From an uncultured Clostridia bacterium (GTDB lineage Bacteria > Bacillota > Clostridia > RUG12999), in contig CALLNG010000341.1 of the NCBI GenBank assembly GCA_938005345.1, forward strand, positions 1 through 9,095: DNA of 9,095 nt, written 5' to 3'. Both the position numbers and the translations under genes were made by a program. The notes below the pieces were generated by a model that did not search any database, was not told the origin of the DNA, and was given only the letters and a program-made list of their open reading frames with translations. Of the stretch, positions 1-7,600 are shown piece after piece (position 1 is the stretch's first letter; every line of letters begins with the position of its first letter).

Positions 1-1178
1 TACAGTGTACGGCCTTTTTTCGTAATGCTTCCCCACACTTGAGCAGGCAATCCAGATGCGCCGCATCCATAGATACTTTCACTGTTTTTCTTCATCCACT
101 GTTCAATACCTTCCAATATTTTGACATCCGTCGGGTGAAACACCCCATTTGGCATAGGGCCAATGTTCATTAGCAGATTGCCGCCTTTTGCCACCGTATC
201 AGCCAGCAGTCTGGTAAAGAAGGAAGGCTCTTTAAAGGACGTATCGTATGCCGAATAACCGTAGGATTCATTTGTGGTTGGAATTGCCTCCCAGTCTCCG
301 TCTGCAGGATACACCTCTGCCGGGCGATCCGCCGTATTTAAGTAGTCTGCAAAATTGCGGTAGGGCATTACACGCGGCTCATCATGAGTGATTCTGCTGT
401 TTACGATGACTTCAGGATACTTCTGACGAACCATTTTTAAGATTCTCAAATTTTCAGAAAGCGGCAGTTTCGATGGCGTATCAAACCACAGAATATCGGG
501 ATGATACCACTCCATAATTTCCTGAATCTGCGGAATGGATTTTTTGTCAACATATTCTCTAGCAATATGCTCCACCAGTTCCGGTGATGTCATATGCCAA
601 AATTCACCAGGGGCGGCATATAGATTTAAATTGCCGCCCGGATTTTTATAATCCCAGTCGTTGCCCGGTGCATTTTTATCCTCCCAATCCCATGCCTGTG
701 AATAGTACAGGCCGAATTTGATACCGCGCTTCCGGCACGCCTGCTGCAGTTCCCCAATCGGGTCGCCTTGGTACTTCGTCAGTGTAATATTGTAGTTATT
801 TACTTTTGATGGGTACAATGCTAAACCATCATGGTGTTTGGCAAGTACCACGATATATTTCATACCTGTTTCTTGTGCGTATTGCACCCACCGGTCCGCA
901 TCAAAGTCCACTGGATTAAACTTTTGTACCAACTCCCGTACATAATCACTCTTGTGAATCCGGCTGTGCCGCATGAGATGTTCGGAATACACCGCTGGCT
1001 CATCGTCTTTCCACTTCGCACCTGCCACGGTATAAACACCCCAATGCAAAAACATACCAAACCGCGCCTCACGCCACCACTGCATTTTTTCATCACGGTT
1101 TTCCATGGATTGCTGCCACCATCCGCTCAATGCGTCCTGGATGGCAATATTGTCTCGTTCGATTGCTTCTTGCTTCAT
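1..1178 (-). CDS. GH29 alpha-L-fucosidase, 3' end cut by window edge
   Basis: Glycoside hydrolase family 29 enzymes remove terminal alpha-L-fucose from glycans by a retaining mechanism. The frame reads open from the ATG at 1178 to the window edge, giving 392 complete codons; the last two bases (TA) most likely begin a Tyr codon. Family landmarks are FGMFLHWGVYT (residues 40-50, with the substrate-binding His45), AKHHDG (113-118, paired His), WFD (231-233, Asp233 as the expected nucleophile), NSR (260-262) and NLLMNIGPMPNG (334-345). The end reaches the start of the C-terminal beta domain, so little of the catalytic domain is missing. No signal peptide is visible (MKQEAIERDN), so a cytoplasmic enzyme acting on imported oligosaccharides is inferred. 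The start is chosen for the Shine-Dalgarno sequence in front of it; Met25 is an alternative. Where many family members have T-P-E this protein has T-A-D (282-284), and WGY is replaced by YGY (306-308). It lies 17 bases after the lyase stop codon. Confidence 0.93.
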   Translation of the reverse strand, partial: MKQEAIERDNIAIQDALSGWWQQSMENRDEKMQWWREARFGMFLHWGVYTVAGAKWKDDEPAVYSEHLMRHSRIHKSDYVRELVQKFNPVDFDADRWVQYAQETGMKYIVVLAKHHDGLALYPSKVNNYNITLTKYQGDPIGELQQACRKRGIKFGLYYSQAWDWEDKNAPGNDWDYKNPGGNLNLYAAPGEFWHMTSPELVEHIAREYVDKKSIPQIQEIMEWYHPDILWFDTPSKLPLSENLRILKMVRQKYPEVIVNSRITHDEPRVMPYRNFADYLNTADRPAEVYPADGDWEAIPTTNESYGYSAYDTSFKEPSFFTRLLADTVAKGGNLLMNIGPMPNGVFHPTDVKILEGIEQWMKKNSESIYGCGASGLPAQVWGSITKKGRTL

Positions 1179-1186
1179 GCGCTCTT

Positions 1187-1198
1187 TACCACCCCTTA
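1187..1198 (-). promoter_or_regulatory. Ribosome binding site of the fucosidase, overlapping the lyase stop codon
   Basis: On the minus strand the lyase stop TAA is part of TAAGGGGTGG, followed about ten bases later by the fucosidase ATG. AAGGGGTG is one mismatch from the AAGGAGGTG-type Shine-Dalgarno consensus. Because the site overlaps the stop codon of the upstream gene, ribosomes finishing the lyase would uncover it. Translational coupling is therefore likely, and it supports both the start codon choice and co-transcription. Confidence 0.75.
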
Positions 1199-4100
1199 CT
1201 CTGCAACAAAGGTCGGAACTTTCACCTCAAACCACACATCTCCCGGTATCACTCTTAAGGTCTGACTTGTACCATCCACATGTCTCGATCCGATTTGGCC
1301 GGTTTGCGTATCTTCATACATGGGGAAGTATGTCATTTGCGCACCTTCCTCTGTTAGCTGAAAGCCAGGATCATTATTCAAAGTAATGGTACTGCTGTCC
1401 ACATCCATGATTTGGAATCCATGGCCAGAACCATCGGAATAAATGGTGTGTCCCCATAGTCCTCTCACGTTTTCCGGAAGAGTTCCTTTGAGCCGAAGCG
1501 TATTCGGTATCTCTTCGCCCGTAAAGGAACCGGTTACATCCAGCACCTTATACAAATAATTTTTTTCTCCGGTGATTCTCGTGTCACCACAGTCAATTTC
1601 GCCTTCACCATAGATGTAACTCCAAACGGTTTCGCCTGTCGCATCATCTTTTCGTACAATGGCACACGCACCGCTGAAGGTCATATCTTCAAATGTACGC
1701 ACTTTTGTGTCATTGCTCACATAAATATAGTCAGTCTGTCCGTCCAGATGTACTTTGAGCATGGTCGTCATGGGGTCTTTGTCCTCAGGCTCAAGCCATT
1801 CCACGCTTTTCACTTTTGTGGTCTCGTCTACGCGTGTTCCCTCATAGACTCCACCGAATATGGTAACGTCACTCGGAGAAACGTCCAAACGCTGGTACAT
1901 ATGGTACCCCGGATAGTTGTCCTTTTCCGCTACGTTGGTCACTCTGCGCATCGTTGGGAACTGGGAAAACGCAATGGTTGCATTTGGGTTCCCTTTTATA
2001 TGCGCGGTCATTGTAGTTCCGCTTGTTTTTCCTTTCCAGCTGAAGGTATACGGGTCACTGGTCGTAACCCCCTGTGGCGAAGTAAAGTAAGTTGCATTAT
2101 CCATGATGATTCCGCCCGAAAGCCCTAGACTTTTGAGATATTCTCCCAAATTCTGCGGCTGCACTGCTCCTAGCTCTAGGTCTGTTTCAAATTCAACATC
2201 CTCTTCTTCTACCTGTCGGAGGAAATTCTCATGAATGGTTCCGCCTTTGAGCCGTTGGATATCCACGGTATAGGAATGGTTTTCGTCTGTTGCAACCATA
2301 AGCAACAGTCTCCGTTTGATATCAATCAGGTCTTCCTCTGTCTGCGGCTGGCTGCCCTCAATGATCTGCACCTGTTTTCCGTTTGTCGATCCATCGTCAT
2401 ATGCGAGCACATTGGGCCGCATATATTTTGTTCCTCTGGAGGAATAAGCCGGCACCTGTGGGGAAGAAATCCATGATACATTGTGTACAACGGCATTCAT
2501 ATGCAAATACCGGTTCCACTGCGTATTAAACACATATCCGCCGTCCGGCAGAATTTCCATGCCTGCACTCCATAAAGAAAGTCCGAGAACATCCCCATGG
2601 TAGTGTCCCGCACTGTATGGCAATCCTTCGCTCAGCGGCGCTATTTTTAGATTCATCTGCTGCGCCTCTTCTGTATCCCCATGCTTTAGCCCATAAAGTC
2701 CAAAATGATTGAGTTCAAAATTATCCATATATTCTTCTAAGATCGGCATATCCACGGTTTTATCTGCCGCTTTGATGTGGTGGGTATCATGTACTGCTAC
2801 CGCAGAGCCATCTGGAAATTTAATGGTTTTATTCAACTCTATCATTTTCAGCATGATTGGCCATAAAAATGATACATCCGTTTTGTTGAGCGCGAGTCCA
2901 TAGCGGGTGTCCTCATATCCATACGGGTCTACATACAGCTTGAACACATTACATGCTTCCGATGTATTTCCGGCAAACTGCTGCCCATAGGAAAACGTTC
3001 CTTCACTCCACATGCCGTCTGCATGCCATTCTCCCGGTCCCATGGCATTATCAATCACTTCAAACACATCCCGTACCATATCCGGGTCATTTAAAATCAC
3101 TGCCGCACCCGCCATATGCTTGATCCAATATCCACCCAAATTGTTGATATACTGGTCTGTATAGTTATCATGCAAGTATTGGAACGGCTGACGGAACCAA
3201 CCTTCCACTGTTTGTTTTGCGTTGACACCTTCACTGCTGCTCAACTCTTCCCAATAAGGACTGTTATATAAATTGTCATATGCAAAAATGCAGTAAGAAG
3301 GCATGATACTGGAAAGATTATGGAACGTAATCTCTTCCTGCTTATCAGGAACGCTGGGGTAATCCACCGCACCGCGGTATATCATCATAATGGCCCGTTC
3401 GGCGTACTCTTCATCCTGCGTTTTCTGATACAGCCGCGCCATCAGGGCCGTTATTCTTTCATGGGCAGGGCGCGTCACTCGGTTTGGCAAACTGGCATAC
3501 TGCGCATCCACATATTCCCGCAGTTCCTCCAAGTTCATATCCATATACGTCTGCGCTTCTGCTTTCATTTCTTCCTCACTCAAATTGATTATCGCACGTT
3601 CGCTGGAGGTGAGCATCCAGCGCAAATCGTTTTCCGGATATGGATGGACGATATCCGAACTGTTTGGCTTAAAGTAAACATCTACCAATTCATCTGCCAC
3701 TGCTTCTGGTACTTCCTCACTGTCTCCCAGCACAATCAACCCGCGCGCATCCCAAAACACTTCTAGACCAAACGCATTGGCCACGGCACGCAGCGGCAAG
3801 AAGAACCGGTCTTCGCGTACAACCGCCGCAACGTCAATTGGGACCATTTCTCCGTCAACGGTAATGCTTTTTTCGCCATTGGTTGCTGTGACCGTTTTGC
3901 TGCTGTTTTCCAGCACCGCCGTGTCCGAATCTTCCTCCCACGTGACCTCTGCTCCCAGCGCTTCTCCTAAGAAACGAAGAGGCACATAGGTCCTGTCGTT
4001 TTCCTCAAATGGGACAACCGCTGCATGGTCGGGGTCAATGCGCTTTTCCTCTCCGTTCACAAAAGCCCGTGGACGGCCCAAATGCAGCGCGATTGATTGT

Positions 4101-4285
4101 TGTAAAATTGTTTCTGTTGTCTCTCCTTCCGTGGAAACTGTAGTTTCCTCCGTGGAGGCCGCGTTTTCTTCCGTTATAACCGTGTTATCTTCCGCATTAT
4201 TCCCACTTTCCTCTGCCGCAGGCACAATGATCATGGAACACAGCATCGAAACAATTAACACGCCTATCCCTAATAGTTTTCTCAT
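1196..4285 (-). CDS. Secreted heparinase II/III-family polysaccharide lyase with N-terminal copper-amine-oxidase-like stalk repeats
   Basis: This 1029-residue protein probably cleaves a uronic-acid-containing polysaccharide by beta-elimination outside the cell membrane. Residues 1-23 form a signal peptide (MRK, hydrophobic core, cleavage near VPA-AE). A Thr/Glu-rich linker follows (25-62), then a copper-amine-oxidase-like N-terminal (stalk) region at 69-187, with the repeated pattern 'VPLRFLGEALGAEVTW' and 'LPLRAVANAFGLEVFW'. Residues about 220-520 look like the alpha-helical toroid of these lyases. The heparinase II/III beta-sandwich starts at GHYHGDVLGLSLW (560-572) and continues with LPDGGY (579-584) and NAVVHN (597-602). 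Candidate catalytic residues by family analogy are Tyr433 in SEGTFSY, His561 or His563, and an Asn/His near 382-390. The C-terminal part (700-1029) is beta-rich and ends in a domain of unknown role. There is no LPXTG, SLH or C-terminal membrane segment. Substrate (glycosaminoglycan, alginate-like or other) cannot be decided. The ATG has a good Shine-Dalgarno sequence. Confidence 0.88.
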   Translation of the reverse strand: MRKLLGIGVLIVSMLCSMIIVPAAEESGNNAEDNTVITEENAASTEETTVSTEGETTETILQQSIALHLGRPRAFVNGEEKRIDPDHAAVVPFEENDRTYVPLRFLGEALGAEVTWEEDSDTAVLENSSKTVTATNGEKSITVDGEMVPIDVAAVVREDRFFLPLRAVANAFGLEVFWDARGLIVLGDSEEVPEAVADELVDVYFKPNSSDIVHPYPENDLRWMLTSSERAIINLSEEEMKAEAQTYMDMNLEELREYVDAQYASLPNRVTRPAHERITALMARLYQKTQDEEYAERAIMMIYRGAVDYPSVPDKQEEITFHNLSSIMPSYCIFAYDNLYNSPYWEELSSSEGVNAKQTVEGWFRQPFQYLHDNYTDQYINNLGGYWIKHMAGAAVILNDPDMVRDVFEVIDNAMGPGEWHADGMWSEGTFSYGQQFAGNTSEACNVFKLYVDPYGYEDTRYGLALNKTDVSFLWPIMLKMIELNKTIKFPDGSAVAVHDTHHIKAADKTVDMPILEEYMDNFELNHFGLYGLKHGDTEEAQQMNLKIAPLSEGLPYSAGHYHGDVLGLSLWSAGMEILPDGGYVFNTQWNRYLHMNAVVHNVSWISSPQVPAYSSRGTKYMRPNVLAYDDGSTNGKQVQIIEGSQPQTEEDLIDIKRRLLLMVATDENHSYTVDIQRLKGGTIHENFLRQVEEEDVEFETDLELGAVQPQNLGEYLKSLGLSGGIIMDNATYFTSPQGVTTSDPYTFSWKGKTSGTTMTAHIKGNPNATIAFSQFPTMRRVTNVAEKDNYPGYHMYQRLDVSPSDVTIFGGVYEGTRVDETTKVKSVEWLEPEDKDPMTTMLKVHLDGQTDYIYVSNDTKVRTFEDMTFSGACAIVRKDDATGETVWSYIYGEGEIDCGDTRITGEKNYLYKVLDVTGSFTGEEIPNTLRLKGTLPENVRGLWGHTIYSDGSGHGFQIMDVDSSTITLNNDPGFQLTEEGAQMTYFPMYEDTQTGQIGSRHVDGTSQTLRVIPGDVWFEVKVPTFVAE
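3725..4081 (-). other. Copper-amine-oxidase-like N-terminal (stalk) domain region of the lyase
   Basis: Residues 69-187 contain two copies of the stalk repeat. Each has a short beta segment (RPRAFVNGEE or KSITVDGEMV), an R-x-[YF]-[VL]-PLR segment, an alpha-helix (FLGEALGA or AVANAFGL) and a closing EVTW or EVFW. Such domains are common at the N-terminus of secreted Firmicutes enzymes. They carry no amine oxidase activity and are thought to serve cell-envelope attachment or oligomerization. Confidence 0.8.
4100..4213 (-). repeat. Thr/Glu-rich linker with degenerate STEET-type repeats
   Basis: Residues 25-62 of the lyase are almost entirely Glu, Thr, Ser, Asn and Ala, with imperfect repeats such as ASTEETTV and STEGETTE; the DNA shows matching near-repeats of TCCGTGGA. 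It separates the signal peptide from the stalk domain and probably acts as a flexible, possibly wall-spanning spacer. Such repeats can change in length by slippage. Confidence 0.6.
4217..4285 (-). other. Signal peptide of the heparinase-family lyase
   Basis: Residues 1-23 have the basic start MRK, a hydrophobic stretch (LLGIGVLIVSMLCSMII) and a V-x-A type cleavage site at VPA-AE, immediately followed by the acidic linker. Sec export is inferred. The Cys at position 16 is inside the hydrophobic core without a good lipobox context, so a lipoprotein is less likely. Confidence 0.8.
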
Positions 4286-4293
4286 ATAAGCAA

Positions 4294-4304
4294 CTCTCCT
4301 CCCT
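4294..4304 (-). promoter_or_regulatory. Ribosome binding site of the lyase gene
   Basis: On the minus strand AGGGAGGAGAG lies upstream of the ATG at 4285, with about ten bases between AGGAG and the start codon. This is a strong Firmicutes-type Shine-Dalgarno sequence and fixes the start of the lyase. Confidence 0.8.
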
Positions 4305-4321
4305 GCTTACTCCGTTAGCTG

Positions 4322-4352
4322 GTAAGAATCTGTAACCATACAGATCACTTGC
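4322..4352 (-). repeat. Hairpin in the leader of the lyase gene
   Basis: A perfect 7-base inverted repeat, ATCTGTA and TACAGAT (4328-4334 and 4339-4345), encloses a 4-base loop. It extends outward as an imperfect 5-base stem (4322-4326 with 4348-4352) across a small bulge. It lies about 20 bases before the lyase Shine-Dalgarno sequence. There is no T-run after it on either strand, so it is not an intrinsic terminator. It could be an operator-like palindrome or an mRNA structure; no role is proven. Confidence 0.5.
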
Positions 4353-4358
4353 AACTGC

Positions 4359-4499
4359 CTATTTCCGCTTCCTCAGCCACAATACAAAAGCAAACACACG
4401 CACACCGGAATCGTTGTCCTTGGTCATAGAAACCCAGGTTTTGTCAGCCGTCTCCAATCTGCGTGTGATATTACTTCGGGGAGATTGCGCGGCCTGAAC
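4359..4499 (-). pseudogene. Possible remnant of a coding sequence (46 codons, no start)
   Basis: Between in-frame stop codons the minus strand reads open for 46 codons. It translates to a protein-like string containing RRLETADKTWVSMTKDN and then SGVRVFAFVLWLRKRK before TAG. The only Met is internal (in WVSM) and no ribosome binding site fits. It could be the decayed C-terminus of a former gene, but an open stretch this long is expected by chance fairly often, so the call is weak. No family is recognised. Confidence 0.25.
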
Positions 4500-4522
4500 C
4501 TATAATATTTTTTGACTACCCA

Positions 4523-4564
4523 CTTGAACGGTAAAGGCCGCTAAAAGCAGTTTTATTGTTCAAG
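4523..4564 (-). repeat. Nested inverted repeat downstream of the scaffold gene
   Basis: CTTGAAC (4523-4529) and GTTCAAG (4558-4564) are perfect 7-base inverted arms around 28 bases. Inside, TAAAA-GCAG-TTTTA forms a smaller hairpin. It begins about 50 bases after the scaffold stop codon. The position suggests a 3' processing or weak termination structure for the scaffold transcript, but the stem is short and no T-run follows. Confidence 0.35.
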
Positions 4565-4612
4565 CCACACAACTTATGAATATCAAGTTTGATTTACTTC
4601 CCCGAAAGTTTG

Positions 4613-7600
4613 TTACGCTGTTTCAATTACTTCAAGTGTTACGGATATGATTTTTGCAGCCTCTGCACGCGTAGCATTGTTTTCCGGTAGAAAAGCACCG
4701 TTTTCATCGCCGTTTAGAATGCCAGCGGTTTTCATAGCTGCAACCGCATCCATTGCATATTCTGCAATTGATGCCGTATCTGCAAAATCCAGTTCACTGT
4801 CCACGCTGCCCAAATCAACCCCTGCCACTTCTGCTGCACGCATCGTCATGACTGCCATATCTTGTCTTGAAATGGGGTCGTTCGCACCAAACCTTCCATC
4901 GCCAAGGCCTTGGACAATGCCATTTTGACTCGCCGCTGCAACATAAGCATAGCACCAATCTTCTGTACTCACATCCGTGAACTCCGCTTCTGCGCCCTCT
5001 GTACTGATTCCCAACGCTTCTAACAGCATTTTCACATACTCTGCTCTTGTCACGGTTCCATCCGGTTCAAAGATTCTATCTGCTGTTCCATTGACGATGC
5101 CACGGTCCGCCAATTCGTTGATATACGCATAGGCCCAATGTCCACTCGGCACATCCGAGAATGGATCCAAATCTTCGGGATTAATCGGCGTAACGGGGTT
5201 GGTACCAGAATTGCCGGGAACATAAATAGATGTGGAATCATCTCTTCCTCCGCTGTTACCGCCACCGGTGCCGCCACCACCGCCGCCGCCAGTGCCCGTG
5301 CTCTTCAAAACGCGGATATTGGCAAACTCTTTTTGCAGCGAAATGTCTCCAAGCGTAATGGTCGCAGTCATGGTAACGGTCTGGTCAATGTTACCGCGGG
5401 TTACAATTCCATCGTTGGTTATGACGGACGGATTACTGGAGGTCCAGGTAATGGGGGTATCATACAACCCTTTGTTGGCAAGTGCCAAGTCTCCTGTTAC
5501 CTGATCCAGGGAACCGGGTATGGTCAAAGCTTCTTTTGCCAGTTCCACTTTTCCTTTGTCATCCAGGAATAATTCCAGCGTTGTGATTGCTGCTCCCTGT
5601 GCCGATTCCACCGTTAACCGTACATATCTGCCCTCCTTGGGAGCAAAATCGGTTGTCGTTGTTCCATTGATTGCGCCGCCTTCTACAACGGTGCTCCAGG
5701 AAGAACCATCACTTGATACTTCCAACTTATAGGAAGTTGCATTACTTCCCTCTGCCATTAGCGTCATTTTTGAGATTGGCTGCTGTGCACCCAAATCAAT
5801 CACAGCGCTTGCACTTGCTGCTCCGGTATTCCATTCGGTATACGGATTACCATCAACCAGATTATCTCCATCTGTGCCGCTTACTGTAACCGGTTTTTGG
5901 AATGCCAAATCACCATCTGTCTGGAACCCTTCCGCCACATGGATTGTTCTGGTCACTTTCACGGTCTGTGGTTTGGAGTCTGTTACGGAATAAGTCAATA
6001 CGTAGGTGCCAACCTGCGAGGTGATCACTTCGCCGGTCACGATAACCCGGTCTGTCAGCGGACCATCTTCTTCATCCATTGCGGTATATCCCGGTTCCAC
6101 ATATTCACCGTCCAGGAAAACATTCATTTCTGTATCACCCACCAGCGTAATGACCGGTTCGGCATTTTCTGCCACAAAGAGAACGATGTCGCTCAAAGTC
6201 AGGTTCCCAGAGGGTGTGCCGCTCAGTTTGACGTATCTGGCATATACATTTTCTCTAAAGTCAAAGTTTGATGCCTGCGAATAGGTGATATCTTGAATAG
6301 GGGTCCAGTCCGTACCGTTGATGGAAGCCTGCAGCTGGAATGTGTCGTTTGCTCTGTTGCCGATGATGCTGGCGCCGCTGAGCTGCTTCACCCGTCCAAG
6401 GTCAATGGTCACGTCATACGCCGAGCTTCCATAGGTGAACAGTCCGCCGCCGGCATCCGTATAAATCCCGTTTGCAACGCCGCTGAGCGAACATCCAGGG
6501 TATCCTCCTGAACCTCCGGTGACAAAGGCGCCGTAGGCTGCGTCTCCCACCGTAGGCAGCTGTGTAGATTCTACTTCTAAGCCGCGGTTTCCATTGACGT
6601 CCACAGGGATAACCGAGAATTTCAGATATTTTCCTCTGTCCGCGTTTGTAGGTGTATATTCCAAGCTGTTTGCCCCTTCAATCGCTTCAAATTCTCCGCT
6701 TACACTGTTTCCAATATACCATTGATAAATGCTATCGCCTTCTTCAGCGCTGCCGGCATAGTTATAATGTCCATATACCGTCTGGCCGCTATCACTGCCA
6801 ATTTCTGCGCTTTGAATCACAACGCCGCTCGCCGCAGGCGTTCCCGGTGCTGACGCCAGAATCGGCCCAACGCCGATGGTGCGGTATCTTGCATTGCCCG
6901 TATAACCGTCTCCAATTTTAATGTTCACCGCAATATACTGCCCAACCAAATTGGAGTCGTTCGGGATGGTGAAGGTGGCGCCGCCCGTTTGCAGCGTGAC
7001 CTCCTGCCCGCTGGACAGACTAGCAGTGCGCAGATAATACGGAACGTTCTGCTGCTGCCACTGAATTTTGGATTCCACATTGGTTTCCGCACCTGCCGGG
7101 TCGTCCAGCGTATATTCAAACGTCAAGGTCTCTCCTAATACCGGAGATCCTACAATCTTCATGTCATAGATCGCGGGATCCACATCTCCAACCGGAACGG
7201 AAGAAACAATGCTCACCGGTACCGTTGCTGTTTTTTCTTCATAGGTCAACGTCGCCGTGGCATTCCCCAAGATGTTGGTGGAAAGGCTGACCGTTACATC
7301 GGCAAAGTCAACTGCCCCGCTGTTTCCGTCGCTGTAATGCGCCGTCACAGTAACGTTGGCCGCCAAAATTGCTCTTACTTCTTCTGCAGTCGCATATTGA
7401 TTGATTTCAATGGTACCATCCACTGCTGCCGTGATAGAAAGCAGTTCCACAGATTCTACAATCATGACGTCCAGCGTTGCCGATTGGCCTTGGTAGGTCA
7501 GTGTCACCGTACCTGGGCCTACGGTTGACGTATCTCCACTGTAGGTAATATTCTCATTGGGAACGGTCGCAGTGGTCTCATTGTCATAGCTTGCCGTTAC

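Larger units (their letters stand above)
4286..4612. other. Intergenic region between the SLH scaffold gene and the lyase gene
   Basis: This 327-base stretch contains, in transcription order, a nested inverted repeat just after the scaffold gene (4523-4564), a 46-codon open stretch without a start codon (4359-4499), a perfect hairpin (4322-4352) and the lyase ribosome binding site. I found no convincing -35/-10 pair for a minus-strand promoter, although a gap of this size makes a separate promoter plausible. No complete gene is visible on either strand. Confidence 0.7.

Noticed and set aside
831..1265. Open frame of 144 codons on the plus strand over the fucosidase start and lyase end
   Set aside because: It runs antisense across two well-supported genes, its composition is not protein-like, and it shows no family motif.
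3320..3766. Open frame of 148 codons on the plus strand inside the lyase
   Set aside because: It is antisense to the catalytic region of the lyase, rich in His, Phe and Arg, and has no supporting motif.
4501..4506. TATAAT on the plus strand in the intergenic region
   Set aside because: No -35 element lies at a suitable distance (the region is GGGGAG-like), and there is no plus-strand gene downstream.
4502..4530. TATTAT on the minus strand as a -10 box for the lyase operon
   Set aside because: At 16-18 base spacing the -35 candidates (GTTCAA, CGTTCA, CCGTTC) match TTGACA poorly, so it is not listed as a promoter.
5246..5299. GC-rich triplet run as a possible regulatory or CRISPR-like repeat
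   Set aside because: It is in frame and encodes the Gly-rich linker before the SLH domains. There are no spacers or regular repeat units.
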